A stretch of 64,000 bases of DNA from Solirubrobacterales bacterium (GCA_027315115.1 DAHUYQ010000028.1:62001-126000); one strand, 5' to 3'; shown: positions 32,486-41,923, numbered from the stretch's first letter. Notes: generated by a model from the sequence alone, not told the origin. Translations and numbers: made by a program.

Positions 32486-33199
32486 ATGTCAACCCCTCCC
32501 GCCTCCGAATCCGACGTTCCCAAGCCCGTCTGCGTGCTCGGCGCCTCCGGCGCGCTGGGCTTCGGCCTAGTCCTGCGACTGGCAAAGACAGGCGTTCCGA
32601 TCGTGATCGGATCGCGCGACGCCGAGCGCGCGCAGGAGGCGGTTGAGCGCGCCCTGGCCGAGGTGCCCGGCGCGGCGATCTCGGGGGCCGAGAACGCCGA
32701 TGCGGTCACGCAGGCGCAGACGGTGATCCTCTGCGTGCCATTCCGCAACCAGTCCGAGACGCTAAACAACCTCAAGCAGGCATTCTCGCCCGGACAGCTC
32801 CTGATCGACACGACGGTGCCGCTGGCGGCGGCCGTCAGCGGGCGCGCGACACGGATGCTCGGCGTCTGGCAGGGCTCCGCCGCCCAGCAGGCGGCAGAGA
32901 TGGCGCCCGAGGGCGTGCGCGTGGTGGCCGCGCTTCACACCGTCAGCGCCGCGGCGCTGGCGGACCTCGGCAGCACGCTTGGCGAGGACGTGCTGATCTG
33001 CGGCGACTCTCGCGCCGACAAGCGGGAGGCGGCGGCGCTCTTGCAGCGGATCGACGGTCTGCGCTGCGTGGACTGCGGGCGCCTGGAGATGGCCCGCATC
33101 ACCGAGTCGCTGACGGCGATGCTGATCGCCGTCAACGCCCGCTACAAGACTCACGCGGGCATCCATCTGACAGGGCTGCCCGAGTCGCTGTGGGACTAG
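32486..33199 (+). CDS. npdG: NADPH-dependent F420 reductase (NpdG/FNO family)
   Basis: A 237-residue protein with the Rossmann motif VLGASGALGFGLVLRLAKTG, GSRDAERA at the NADP phosphate site, VILCVPFRNQSETL and the C-terminal DCGRLEMARITESLTAMLIAVNARYKTHAGIHLTGLP, which is characteristic of the F420-dependent NADP oxidoreductase (FNO/NpdG) family. It transfers hydride between NADPH and F420. The stop overlaps the GTG of cofD by ten bases, so it leads the F420 gene run npdG-cofD-cofC-cofE. Confidence 0.9.
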   Translation: MSTPPASESDVPKPVCVLGASGALGFGLVLRLAKTGVPIVIGSRDAERAQEAVERALAEVPGAAISGAENADAVTQAQTVILCVPFRNQSETLNNLKQAFSPGQLLIDTTVPLAAAVSGRATRMLGVWQGSAAQQAAEMAPEGVRVVAALHTVSAAALADLGSTLGEDVLICGDSRADKREAAALLQRIDGLRCVDCGRLEMARITESLTAMLIAVNARYKTHAGIHLTGLPESLWD

Positions 33200-34140
33200 G
33201 CGGGCAGCCCGCCGGCGCCTGCGAGCGCTCCGGCGTGGTCGTGCTCGCCGGCGGCACGGGCGGGGCGAAGCTGGCCCGCGGGATGCTGGACGTGGTCGGC
33301 CCCGAGCGGCTGACTGTGATCGCGAACACCGGCGATGACCTGGAGATGTACGGCGCAAGCGTCTCGCCGGACCCCGATCTGGTCGCCTTCTGGCTGGCGG
33401 ACCTGATCGACGAGCGCGGCTGGGGACTCGCCGGCGACACCTTCGAGGTGATGGACGCGCTGCGCAAGCTCGGCGTCGATGTGTGGTTCAACCTCGGCGA
33501 CCGCGATCTGGCCTGGTGCATCGAGCGCGCCCGCCTGCAGAGCGAAGGGATGCGACCGACGCAGGCGCTGGCCGAGCTCTGCGGCCGCGTCGGAGTGAGG
33601 GCCGAGGTGCTGCCGATGTGCGACGAGCCGATGCGCACCTTCGTCAACGGCGTCAGCCTGCAGGAGTTCATGATCCGCCATCGCGCGGAAGGGCCCGTCA
33701 CAGAGGTGCGCTTCGCTGCCGAGCGCCCCGCGGCAGCGACCCCGGAGGTTGCCGCGGCACTCGACCGGGCGCAGGCCGTGATCGTCGGTCCCAGCAACCC
33801 GGTGATCTCGATCTGGCCGATCCTCACGGCGATCGGCGAGCAGCTTGCCCAGGTGCGGGCGCCAGTGATCTGCGTGAGCCCGATCGTGGCCGGGAAGATC
33901 GTCAAGGGCCCGACGGCGGCGTGCCTTGAGGCATACGGGCAGCCGCTCAGCGCCGCGGGCGTGCTCGGCTTCTACGAGAGCGTGGCGCCCGGCCTGCTGG
34001 ACGGCATGCTCTGCGACGAGCCGGCGCAGGGCCGGCTGCCCTGCGCGATGGCCGACATGTTGATGGACGGGCCTGCCGGGCGCGCCCGCCTTGCCGAGCG
34101 GGCGCTCGCGTTGGCCGAGACGGTGGGCGCCGGCGGATAG
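33190..34140 (+). CDS. cofD: 2-phospho-L-lactate transferase (CofD/FbiA)
   Basis: A 316-residue protein with the CofD signature VVLAGGTGGAKLARGM, then NTGDDLEMYGASVSPDPDLVAFWLADLID, GDRDLAWCIERARLQSEG and GPSNPVISIWPIL. It joins the activated phospho-3C unit made by CofC to Fo, giving F420-0 or dehydro-F420-0. It starts with GTG at 33190 inside the end of npdG; the conserved part begins near residue 15. Confidence 0.94.
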   Translation: MGLGGQPAGACERSGVVVLAGGTGGAKLARGMLDVVGPERLTVIANTGDDLEMYGASVSPDPDLVAFWLADLIDERGWGLAGDTFEVMDALRKLGVDVWFNLGDRDLAWCIERARLQSEGMRPTQALAELCGRVGVRAEVLPMCDEPMRTFVNGVSLQEFMIRHRAEGPVTEVRFAAERPAAATPEVAAALDRAQAVIVGPSNPVISIWPILTAIGEQLAQVRAPVICVSPIVAGKIVKGPTAACLEAYGQPLSAAGVLGFYESVAPGLLDGMLCDEPAQGRLPCAMADMLMDGPAGRARLAERALALAETVGAGG

Positions 34141-34150
34141 GCTTGTGGCG

Positions 34151-34840
34151 ATGCGCACCGCCGTGGTCCTGCCAGTCAAGCGCTTCGGCCATGCCAAGCA
34201 GCGCCTCAGCGTGAGCATCCCAGACTCCGCCAGGCAGGCTTTGGTGCGGGCGATGGTCACCGACGTGCTTGACGCTGTCGCGGCGGTCACGGCGATCGAC
34301 CTGACCGTGGTGGTCACCCGCGAGCCGATCGCCGCGGCGGCGGCCACGGACAGGGGCGCGCTGATCGTGCAGGACTCAGACCAGGGACAGAGCGCCGCCG
34401 TGGAGCTCGGGATCGCCGCCGCCGCCAGCCAGGGAGCCGAGCGGGTGCTGTGCATACCCGGCGACTGCCCGGCGCTGGATCCCGCGGAGATCGCCACGCT
34501 GCTGAGCGACGCGGAGCAGAGCCCGCGGCCCGATGTCGTGATCATCCCCGACCGCCACGGCACCGGCACCAACGGGCTGCTGCTGAGCCCTCCTGACGCG
34601 ATCGCACCGAGCTTCGGGCCGGGGAGCTGCGCCAGGCACATGACGCTCACGCAGAAAGCGGGGCTCTCCTGCCGGATAGCATCGCCCTCCTCCCTGCTGC
34701 TGGACGTCGACACCGGCGCCGACCTGGCCGCGTTGCGCGCGCGGCTGGAGAGCCGGCCGGAGCAGGCTGCGCGCACACGTGCCGTCCTTGCCACGATCAT
34801 CGAGACGCAAGCGTGGGAAGCTTCTCACTCCGCGGCCTGA
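34151..34840 (+). CDS. cofC: 2-phospho-L-lactate or PEP guanylyltransferase (CofC/FbiD)
   Basis: A 229-residue nucleotidyltransferase beginning MRTAVVLPVKRFGHAKQRLS, the CofC N-terminus with the Lys/Arg nucleotide-binding segment, then VLCIPGDCPALDPAEI and DRHGTGTNGLLLSPPDAIAPSFGPGSC. In actinobacteria it uses GTP and probably PEP to make the activated unit for CofD. It starts ten bases after cofD and overlaps cofE by 28 bases, so the three are one operon. Confidence 0.94.
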   Translation: MRTAVVLPVKRFGHAKQRLSVSIPDSARQALVRAMVTDVLDAVAAVTAIDLTVVVTREPIAAAAATDRGALIVQDSDQGQSAAVELGIAAAASQGAERVLCIPGDCPALDPAEIATLLSDAEQSPRPDVVIIPDRHGTGTNGLLLSPPDAIAPSFGPGSCARHMTLTQKAGLSCRIASPSSLLLDVDTGADLAALRARLESRPEQAARTRAVLATIIETQAWEASHSAA

Positions 34841-35601
34841 GTGGACTGCCGGAGATCGAGCCGGGGGATGACCTCGCCCGGCTGCTGGTGCAGGCGCTCA
34901 GCGCTCAGGACTCCCCCGTGCGGCTGCGGGACGGGCACATCCTCGTGCTGGCGCAGAAGGCGGTCTCAAAGGCCGAGGGCGCGGTCGTGAGCTTGGCCGC
35001 CGTGACGCCGGGAGAGCAGGCGGAGCGGATCGCCGCCGATTGGGATCTTGTCGGCGGGCAGACGCGACGCGACCCGCGGGCGATCCAGGTGGTGCTCGAC
35101 CAGAGCGCCGAGATCGTGCGCGCCCAGAACGGCGTGCTGATCAGCCGCACCCATCACGGCCTGGTGTGCGCGAACGCCGGCGTCGACGCATCCAACTCAC
35201 CGCGGGATGAGACCGTGATCGTGCTGCCGAAGGACCCGGACGCTTCAGCCCGCGCCATCCGCGGGCGGCTGCGCGAGCTGACCGGCGCCGCCCCCGGCGT
35301 CCTGATCACCGACAGCTTCGGGCGCGCCTGGCGCCATGGGCAGTGCGACGTGGCGATCGGCTGCGCCGGCGTGAGCCCGCTGGATGACTGGCGCGGCCGC
35401 ACCGACGCCAACGGCCGCGAGCTGGCCGCGACGTGGCTGGCTGTGGCCGACAGCATCGCGGCCGCCGCCGACCTCGCGCGCGGCAAGGACTCATCCGAGC
35501 CGGCGATCCTGGTCGAGGGGCTGGAGCGGTTCGTGACCGAGCACGACGGTCCGGGAGCCGCCGCGCTGCTGCGGCCGCTCGAGGAGGACCTGTTTCGCTG
35601 A
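34813..35601 (+). CDS. cofE: F420-0:gamma-glutamyl ligase (CofE)
   Basis: A 262-residue protein with FSLRGLSGLPEIEPGDDLARLL, LVLAQKAVSKAEGA, VCANAGVDASN, VIVLPKDPDASARAIR, LITDSFGRAWRHGQCDVAIGCAGV and DDWRGRTDANGREL. It adds glutamate to F420-0. The C-terminal FMN-reductase domain of mycobacterial FbiB is absent, so this is the single-domain type. The GTG at 34813 lies within the end of cofC. Confidence 0.94.
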   Translation: MGSFSLRGLSGLPEIEPGDDLARLLVQALSAQDSPVRLRDGHILVLAQKAVSKAEGAVVSLAAVTPGEQAERIAADWDLVGGQTRRDPRAIQVVLDQSAEIVRAQNGVLISRTHHGLVCANAGVDASNSPRDETVIVLPKDPDASARAIRGRLRELTGAAPGVLITDSFGRAWRHGQCDVAIGCAGVSPLDDWRGRTDANGRELAATWLAVADSIAAAADLARGKDSSEPAILVEGLERFVTEHDGPGAAALLRPLEEDLFR

Positions 35602-35653
35602 GCCGGCGGCGGCGCGCCGGGGGGAGCGGCGCCACGAGCGCGCCACGCGCCGT

Positions 35654-36541
35654 TCAGTCAGCCGGGGTGATGCTCGCGGACGGGAGCCCGTCGAGGAAGC
35701 CGACGAGCAGTCGCTGCACGATCTCCGGCGAGTCGGCGAATGGCCAGTGCCCTGAGGCGGGCAGCACGTGCACGTCGGCCGACGGGAAGGCGTCGCGCTG
35801 ACGCACCGCGTAGCTGGATGGCAGGTAGGAGTCCTGCTCGCCCCAGACCACCAGCGCGGGGATGTCGTGCGGCGCCATGTAGGCGGCGAGCTCCTCGGCC
35901 GCCGCGCCGGGCTCGTCCGTGGCTCTGTACAGCTCGAGCACCGCGCGGCGCGTGCGACGGTCGTACTGGTCGTACATGCGGTCCAGAAGCTCGCGCGGCA
36001 GGCCGCGCGGCTCCGAGGCCGAGATCAGACGCCTGAAGCCGCTCCTGAACGTGATCGCCTGGGAGATCTCGCCGAACACGGGCGTGCGCCAGATGCGCGC
36101 CATCCGATGCCAGCGATAGCCGGGCAGGATGCCGACGTCGATCAGCGTGATGCTCGCGAGCGCGTCGAGATGGCCCGCCGCCCAGACCAGCCCGATCGGA
36201 CCCCCGAAATCGTGGACCACGAGGTGCACGCGTCGCACACCGAGCGTGCGTAGCGCGGCGTCCACGAACTCCGCGTAGGAGGGCACGGTGTGCTGGAAGC
36301 CCTCGGTGGCGACCGTCTCGCCGAAGTCGGGGAGGTCGAAGGCAAGCGCCCGGCGCGGACTTGCGGACCCGCCCTCCACGCCGCCACCGGACACCGCCGC
36401 GATCAGGCGCTCCCAGTCGTCGCTGGAGCCGGGGTTGCCGTGCAGGAAGACGACCGCTTCCGGGGAGTCCGCAGGGCCACCCTGGATCAGCCGGGTCGCG
36501 ATGCCCTGCACCTCGATTCGCGTGCGCGAGACGTCGCTCAC
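35654..36541 (-). CDS. Alpha/beta hydrolase
   Basis: A 295-residue alpha/beta hydrolase with VVFLHGNPGSSDDWERLI (oxyanion HGNPGSS), the nucleophile region VHLVVHDFGGPIGLVWA and the catalytic His in PASGHWPFADSPE. The nucleophile position is Asp (HDFGG), like haloalkane dehalogenases and epoxide hydrolases, so it may be an epoxide hydrolase or C-C hydrolase rather than an esterase. The GTG at 36541 overlaps the monooxygenase stop as GTGA, so the two work in the same pathway. Confidence 0.9.
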   Translation of the reverse strand: MSDVSRTRIEVQGIATRLIQGGPADSPEAVVFLHGNPGSSDDWERLIAAVSGGGVEGGSASPRRALAFDLPDFGETVATEGFQHTVPSYAEFVDAALRTLGVRRVHLVVHDFGGPIGLVWAAGHLDALASITLIDVGILPGYRWHRMARIWRTPVFGEISQAITFRSGFRRLISASEPRGLPRELLDRMYDQYDRRTRRAVLELYRATDEPGAAAEELAAYMAPHDIPALVVWGEQDSYLPSSYAVRQRDAFPSADVHVLPASGHWPFADSPEIVQRLLVGFLDGLPSASITPAD

Positions 36542-37905
36542 AATGCCACCTCCATAGGTTCGTGACCTGCTTTCGGCGAGCCCGACCGCGAGCGGAGCCT
36601 GTCGCCGACGTGCGTGGCGATCGCGCACGGCACGGCCCTGCCAAGGAAATGCAACGGCGCCACGTTGCGCGTGCCGAGCTCCTCGAGCAGCACGCGCATC
36701 CGCTCCCCGCGCGTGGCGGCGGAGAACACGACCCGCTCGCCGGCGTTCAATCGCCGGCCGCCGGAGTAGGTCACGATCGACTGCACGTGCTGGCCGAGCC
36801 GGCCAACGCTGCGTTTGCGGTACGCATCGAGCGCATCCGCCAGGGGCTGGCGACCCTGGAGAGCCGGGACGACCGCGTCGGCAAGCCATTCGGCGGTCTG
36901 CAGGGCAAAGCCGCAGCCGACGCCCCAGAACGGGTCCAGGGCGAGCGCGGCATCGCCAGCGAGCGCGAGCCCCGGCGCCGTGGAACGGCGGACTACGTTG
37001 GTCATGTCGATCTTGCCCTGCACCGGCCCAACCCGCCGGGAGGCCAGGATCGGCGGCGCGTCCGGGATGTCCGAGACGAAGGAGTCAAGCGCCCGACCCG
37101 GATCGCGCTTGAACTCGGGCAGGCGATCGTGGGTGGGCATGGCCGCGTACATGGTCAGCCCCTCGTCGGTCGGGAACGCGGCGGCCATCTGCGGGTCGAG
37201 CACCCACAGCGAGCCGTCTGGATCGCCGGCGGGCGGTGGTCCCTCGTAGTAGGCCGCATAGGCGAACCTGGCGTTGGTGAGCCTGCGCGCCGGCACCTGG
37301 GAGAGCTCGGCGACGCGCGAGTCGCGACCGTCGGCCCCGATGGTCAGAGACGCGCGCAACTCGTGCCGCTTGCCGCTGCGGTCGCGTATCACCACGCCGC
37401 GCACCGTCCCGCCGCCGTCGCGCACGAGCTCCTCCGCGCTCTCGCCGAGGATCAGGTCGACTCCCGGAGTCTGTGCCGCCATCTCGCGCATGAACGGGTC
37501 CAGACGCGAGCGCCGGATGTTGACGCTGGCGGGCACCGTGGGGCTCAGCGGGGGAACGACCCAGCCCCACCGGGTCCAGAGTCGGGTGCGCGAGCGTCGG
37601 GCGCCCATCCGCTCCAGATCCCGCAGCGCGCCGAGTCGCTGCAGCGTGCCGACCGCCGAGGACTGGATGAAATGGCTGCAGATGCGCTTGAAGCCGGCTG
37701 GATCGGGATTCTTCTCGACCAGCGCGACGCGCAGGCCGGCGCGCGCGATCAGCGTCGCGGCGGTGCACCCCGCAAGACTTGCGCCGACCACGACCGCATC
37801 ATAGGGTTCTGATCGTGACTCGCTTTGCGACACTTGACTCCTGGGAACATCGCGCGTATCGATAGCCTGCGATTGCATTGGACCTGTCATCGTCGGCACC
37901 TCCAC
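36538..37905 (-). CDS. FAD-dependent oxidoreductase (aromatic-ring-monooxygenase/GGR-like)
   Basis: A 455-residue flavoprotein with the FAD motif DAVVVGASLAGCTAATLIARAGLRVALVEKN (near 35-66), the TIGADGRDSRVAEL segment and the ribityl-binding LALAGDAALALDPFWGVGCGFAL (near 325-345). The arrangement is that of the PHBH/geranylgeranyl-reductase fold. The substrate is unknown. Start ATG 37905; 37890 is also possible. It is divergent from a PadR regulator and overlaps the downstream hydrolase, together suggesting a small, regulated catabolic or tailoring operon. Confidence 0.9.
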   Translation of the reverse strand: MEVPTMTGPMQSQAIDTRDVPRSQVSQSESRSEPYDAVVVGASLAGCTAATLIARAGLRVALVEKNPDPAGFKRICSHFIQSSAVGTLQRLGALRDLERMGARRSRTRLWTRWGWVVPPLSPTVPASVNIRRSRLDPFMREMAAQTPGVDLILGESAEELVRDGGGTVRGVVIRDRSGKRHELRASLTIGADGRDSRVAELSQVPARRLTNARFAYAAYYEGPPPAGDPDGSLWVLDPQMAAAFPTDEGLTMYAAMPTHDRLPEFKRDPGRALDSFVSDIPDAPPILASRRVGPVQGKIDMTNVVRRSTAPGLALAGDAALALDPFWGVGCGFALQTAEWLADAVVPALQGRQPLADALDAYRKRSVGRLGQHVQSIVTYSGGRRLNAGERVVFSAATRGERMRVLLEELGTRNVAPLHFLGRAVPCAIATHVGDRLRSRSGSPKAGHEPMEVAL

Positions 37906-37947
37906 GTTCGCATGGGCTTTGGCGCCCGACCCTCCGTCGCCGCTTGA

Positions 37948-37978
37948 TAGTTCGTCCCGTACTATACAGATTGGACTA
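37948..37978. promoter_or_regulatory. Candidate PadR operator and divergent promoter
   Basis: The AT-richer segment between the PadR gene and the divergent FAD oxidoreductase begins TAGTTCGTCC and ends GGACTA, with a TACTATACA core. The outer TAGT/ACTA and TCC/GGA pieces are complementary. It is a likely binding site for the adjacent PadR protein, not proven. Confidence 0.35.
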
Positions 37979-37982
37979 TGAG

Positions 37983-38588
37983 ATGCGAGCGGATCGCCGC
38001 GACCTGCCCCCCACGACCTCGAACAGCCTGCGCCTCACAGGCACCTCCTATGCGGTGCTCACGCTTCTGCATCATCTCGGCGAGGCCACTCCGTACGACC
38101 TCAAGCAGGCGTTGGAGCGCTCGATCGCCAACTTCTGGCCGGTGCCCCACACGACCTTCTATGCGGAGCCCGAGCGCTTGCAGCAGGGCGGCTATCTGAC
38201 GGTCCGGCAGGAAGCCGGCGGGCGCAAACGCAAGCTGTACGCGCTCACGCCGACCGGCGAGGCCGCGCTGCGCGAGTGGGCGGACTCGCCGGAGGTCTCC
38301 AGGTCGCAGCTACGAGACGAAGGCACCCTGAAGATCTTCGCGGGCGCCGATCCGCGCGTGATCTTCACCCAGCAGCGCCAGTGGCGGGCGCAGAAGCTGA
38401 TCGAGCTCGAAGGCTATCTCGACAACCTGCGCGACAGCGAGCACGCGGCGGCGATCCGCGCGACGCTGCTGACCGGCATCGCCTACGAGCGTGCCCTGAT
38501 CGAGATGATCGACCGGTTCCTCAGCGAGGGCAGCAGCTTCCTCCAGGACGCCGACGCTTCCGCGCGGCCGCTCGACGCCAAGGGCTGA
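37983..38588 (+). CDS. PadR family transcriptional regulator
   Basis: A 201-residue protein with the PadR winged-helix domain (about 20-95): SYAVLTLLHHLGEATPYDLKQALERSIANFWPVPHTTFYAEPERLQQGGYLTVRQEAGGRKRKLYALTPTG. A C-terminal helical dimerisation domain follows (about 110-190). The start ATG at 37983 is preferred to the longer frame from 37878. It faces the FAD oxidoreductase/hydrolase operon across the candidate operator and probably regulates it, perhaps through a phenolic effector as in the family. Confidence 0.9.
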   Translation: MRADRRDLPPTTSNSLRLTGTSYAVLTLLHHLGEATPYDLKQALERSIANFWPVPHTTFYAEPERLQQGGYLTVRQEAGGRKRKLYALTPTGEAALREWADSPEVSRSQLRDEGTLKIFAGADPRVIFTQQRQWRAQKLIELEGYLDNLRDSEHAAAIRATLLTGIAYERALIEMIDRFLSEGSSFLQDADASARPLDAKG

Positions 38589-38633
38589 GACGGATCCAGC
38601 CGACGCGGCGCGAGCGCCGGCCCGCGCCCGCGC

Positions 38634-40904
38634 TCAAGCGGCGATCGAGGGCCGCGCGGCGGGCGGCGTGAACGGCGTGCCGACTGGGAACCGGCGCCTG
38701 ATCGCATAGAGCGTGCTGCGCTCGGCCGCCGGCCGCCCGGCCGCGTGCGCGGCCGCCACGAGCTGATCGGGGTCCAGCTTGACGCCGTGATAGCTGCCCG
38801 CCAGGCGGCTGATCGACTCCTCCATCAGCGTGCCTCCCAGGTCGTTGACGCCCCAGCGCAGGGCCTCTATGGCCGCCTCCACGCCCATCTTCACCCACGA
38901 TGCCTGCAGGCTCGGCACGCTCTTGCCCAGAGCCAGGCGGAAGACGGCGGTGTGCTTGAGGTTCTCCTCGCGGGAGATCTCCTCGATCCCGTGGGTGCGC
39001 CCCAGCAGCGTCTGGAAGGGGATGAAGGAGAGGGGGACGAACTCGGTGATCCCCCCCGTGCGCTCCTGCAGCTCCCTGACCACGCGCATGTGCTCGGCCA
39101 GCTCCCAGGGCTCCTCGATGTGGCCGAACATCACGGTCGCGGTGGAGCGCAGCCCGGCCAGATGAGAGGCTTCGATGATCTGCACCCAGCGCTCGACGGG
39201 CAGCTTGTTGGGGCTGATTCGCTGACGCACCCCGTCGTGCAGGACCTCGGCAGCGGTGCCGGGCGTGGAGCCGAGACCTGCCTCCCGCAGGGCCGCGAAC
39301 ACCTCGGCGGGCGGCAGCCTGGAGATGTCGCACATGTGGGCGATCTCCATCGGGCTGTAGGCGTGCAGGTGCAGGTCACTGCCGGCCTCGGCGGCGAACC
39401 GCTTGGCCAGCCGCAGCCAACCCAGGTAGTCATCGAGTTGCCAGTCGGGGTGGATGCCGGATTGGATGCATAGCTCGGTGGCGCCGTAGTCGATCGCTTC
39501 GAGGATGCGCCGCTGGAACTCCGCCTCGTCGTGCTCGTAGGCGTCGGGCGAGCGCTTGCCCTGCCCAAACCCGCAGAAGGCGCAGCCGACGGTGCAGATG
39601 TTGGAGATGTTGATGTTGCGGTTGACGACGAAGGTGACCGTCTCGCCCGCCAGCTCCGCGCGCAGCTCGTCCGCGGCCAGCCGCATCTGCTCGATCATCT
39701 GCGGCCGCGTCTCGGCGAACATCGCCGTGAGCTGGTCGGCGTTCAGCCAGGCGCCCTCGCGCGCCCGTTCGATCGCGCCCTGCACCAGATCGGGCCGGAT
39801 CGGGCGCGGCGGGTCGGTGCGGCCGGAGCCCCTGCGGGGTATGAAGCTCCAGAACTTCGTCTTGATCACGTCCATCACGCCCTGGGCGACCCACTCCGGG
39901 TCGATGTAGCGCGGGTAGACGCACAGCCGCTCGGTGAGCGCCACGCCGTCGGCGGCGAGCCGCTTGCGCACCTGGTGAGGCGAGGGGAACGGGTGCTCCG
40001 GGGAGATGTGGTCGCCGTTTGCCGAGAGGCCGCCCAGATCGGTCGCGCCGGCGGCGACGAGCTCCGGCCACCAGTCGGCGAGGTTGGGCGGCACCTGGAT
40101 GCCGACGTCCGGCATCAGCCGGCGAGCCTCGCCGATCAGTCGCTTCATGTCCTGGATCGAGATCGGCGTGGCCCACTCGGGCAGCGGCAGGTGCGGGCGT
40201 CCGTCGTCCAGGCCGGTGCGCCAGTACTCGCGCGCGGCCTCGTCTGCGATCTGCGCAGGCTCGCGGCCGTAGTAGCGCTGATGCGGCACGAAGTTCTGCA
40301 GGATCACCTCCTGGATGTGCCCGTGACGCGAGTGCAACTTCGCGATCGCCTCCAACGACGCGATCCTCTCCCACTCCTCCTCCCCTATCCCGACCAGAAT
40401 CCCCGACGTGAAGGGGATCTTCAGCTCGCCGGCGGCGGCGATCGTGGCCAGGCGCTGCGCCGGGTGCTTGGTCGGGGAGCCGGCGTGGACGGTCTCCATC
40501 AGCCGCTCCGCGATCGACTCGAGCATCAGCCCCTGCGAGGCGGTCACCTCGCGCAGGCGCGCCAGGTCCTCGGCCGCCAGGACGCCGAGATTGGTGTGCG
40601 GCAGCATCCCGCGCTCCAGCGCCCGCTCGCAGACCCAGGCGACGTAGCCGGTGAAGTCCTCGTGCCCATACTCGACCAAACGTTTGGCGACCTCAGGGTT
40701 GACCTCAGGATGCTCGCCTGTCAAGACAAGCAGCTCCTTGACGTTTCGCTTGGCCGCGCCGTCCAGGATCTCGAGCACCTGCTCAGGCGCATGGAGGTGC
40801 GCCTTGTGCGTCGCGAAGGCGCAGTACTTGCAGTAGCAGCGGCAGGTCCGGGACAGCGAGAGCGTCAGGTTGCGAGAGAAGGTCACCCTGCGTCGCATCG
40901 GCAC
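38634..40904 (-). CDS. fbiC: Fo synthase FbiC (CofG-CofH fusion)
   Basis: A 756-residue protein with two radical SAM modules. CofG-like (about 1-350): RTCRCYCKYCAFATH (CxxxCxxC near residue 22). CofH-like (about 380-750): NRNINISNICTVGCAFCGFGQGKRSPDAYEHD, the second CxxxCxxC. The enzyme makes 7,8-didemethyl-8-hydroxy-5-deazariboflavin (Fo) from tyrosine and the flavin precursor using two SAM clusters. The fused form is typical of actinobacteria and algae. The ATG at 40904 is followed by MRRRVTFS. The other F420 genes lie 3 kb away on the opposite strand. Confidence 0.96.
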   Translation of the reverse strand: MPMRRRVTFSRNLTLSLSRTCRCYCKYCAFATHKAHLHAPEQVLEILDGAAKRNVKELLVLTGEHPEVNPEVAKRLVEYGHEDFTGYVAWVCERALERGMLPHTNLGVLAAEDLARLREVTASQGLMLESIAERLMETVHAGSPTKHPAQRLATIAAAGELKIPFTSGILVGIGEEEWERIASLEAIAKLHSRHGHIQEVILQNFVPHQRYYGREPAQIADEAAREYWRTGLDDGRPHLPLPEWATPISIQDMKRLIGEARRLMPDVGIQVPPNLADWWPELVAAGATDLGGLSANGDHISPEHPFPSPHQVRKRLAADGVALTERLCVYPRYIDPEWVAQGVMDVIKTKFWSFIPRRGSGRTDPPRPIRPDLVQGAIERAREGAWLNADQLTAMFAETRPQMIEQMRLAADELRAELAGETVTFVVNRNINISNICTVGCAFCGFGQGKRSPDAYEHDEAEFQRRILEAIDYGATELCIQSGIHPDWQLDDYLGWLRLAKRFAAEAGSDLHLHAYSPMEIAHMCDISRLPPAEVFAALREAGLGSTPGTAAEVLHDGVRQRISPNKLPVERWVQIIEASHLAGLRSTATVMFGHIEEPWELAEHMRVVRELQERTGGITEFVPLSFIPFQTLLGRTHGIEEISREENLKHTAVFRLALGKSVPSLQASWVKMGVEAAIEALRWGVNDLGGTLMEESISRLAGSYHGVKLDPDQLVAAAHAAGRPAAERSTLYAIRRRFPVGTPFTPPAARPSIAA

Positions 40905-40938
40905 AGTTTACGTCGCGGCCCGTAGGATGGCGTCCGCG

Positions 40939-41532
40939 ATGAGCAACATCTACCTGGCAAGGCACGGCCAGACGGCCTACAACCTGGAGCGCCGCTTCCA
41001 GGGACAGATGCCGGTGCCGCTGGATCAGACCGGCATCGCCCAGGCCCACGACCTGGCGCAGCGCGCCGGCGCGATTTCCTTCGCGGCGCTGTGGTCAAGC
41101 CCCCTGCGCAGAGCCCGCGAAACCGCCGAGATCGTCGCGGCGCGCATCGGACTGCCGATCCAGGAGGACGCGCGCCTGATGGAGACCGACGCCGGCGAGT
41201 GGACCGACCGGCCGTTTGCCGAGATCCTGGCGGAGACCCCGGAGCTGTTCGCGGGCTTCGCCGAGGGCGACCCCTCCTTCGCCTTCCCCGGCGGAGAGTC
41301 CTTCGCGCAGCAGGGCGCCAGGGTCGCCACGGCCATCGCGGAGATCGAGCGGGGCGATCTGCCCGCCCTCGTCGTCTGTCACGGCGTGGTGATCAGGATC
41401 GCGCTCTTCCAGCGCGCCGGCCACAGAGTCACGCTGGCCGAGCGGGTGCCGAACGCCGCGCTGGTGCCGCTGGACCCCCAGGAGGCCGCGCACGCGGATC
41501 TCGGGGGTGGCGCGGCGCTGCCGCCGAGCTAG
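40939..41532 (+). CDS. Histidine phosphatase family protein (phosphoglycerate mutase-like)
   Basis: A 197-residue protein with the catalytic RHG motif in NIYLARHGQTAYNLERRFQG, the SSPLRRARETAE region and VVCHGVVIRIALFQ, the second catalytic His region. It cleaves a phosphomonoester. The target cannot be told from sequence; phosphoglycerate, cobalamin intermediates (CobC) and others are possible. The start is ATG 40939. The N-terminal residues of the longer frame overlap fbiC. Confidence 0.9.
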   Translation: MSNIYLARHGQTAYNLERRFQGQMPVPLDQTGIAQAHDLAQRAGAISFAALWSSPLRRARETAEIVAARIGLPIQEDARLMETDAGEWTDRPFAEILAETPELFAGFAEGDPSFAFPGGESFAQQGARVATAIAEIERGDLPALVVCHGVVIRIALFQRAGHRVTLAERVPNAALVPLDPQEAAHADLGGGAALPPS

Positions 41533-41551
41533 GTCTGCCCGTCCAGACCGC

Positions 41552-41923
41552 TCATTCGCCGCTCGACCCGTCCTCCGCGAGCCGCCTGACCAGATCCCCG
41601 CCCTCGCGCGCCATCCGCGAGCGGGGCACGATCAGGTCGAAGCCGGCGCGCTGCGCCCTCTCGCGAGTCTCGACGTCCACGTGCGAATAGAAGCCGAGCG
41701 TCTTGGTGTCCCGCAGCGCGCCCTCCTGGGTGAGCGACTCGACCAGGCCCGCGCCGTCAAGCTCGCCGGTCAGGTCGACGATCAGCACGTCCGCTTCGCC
41801 GAGCCGCCCGCGAACCGCCTCGGAGTCGCCGACCAGATCGACCTCGATGCCCGCGGACCGCAGGGAGCCCACCACGTTGGAGCCGAACAGCAGGTCTGGA
41901 ATCAGGGCGATTGCGCGCGTCAC
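41552..41923 (-). CDS. Pseudo-receiver-like small protein
   Basis: A 123-residue alpha/beta protein whose pattern (AIALIPDLLFGSNVVGSLRSAGIEVDLVGDSEAV, ADVLIVDLTGELDG, KTLGFYSHVDVETRERAQRAGFDLIVPRSRM) is that of a receiver domain. VIVD-type strand 3 has an Asp, but the Lys normally at the end of strand 5 is absent, so it may be a phosphorylation-independent pseudo-receiver. The GTG at 41923 overlaps the stop of the upstream gene as GTGA. The partner kinase, if any, is unknown. Confidence 0.7.
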   Translation of the reverse strand: MTRAIALIPDLLFGSNVVGSLRSAGIEVDLVGDSEAVRGRLGEADVLIVDLTGELDGAGLVESLTQEGALRDTKTLGFYSHVDVETRERAQRAGFDLIVPRSRMAREGGDLVRRLAEDGSSGE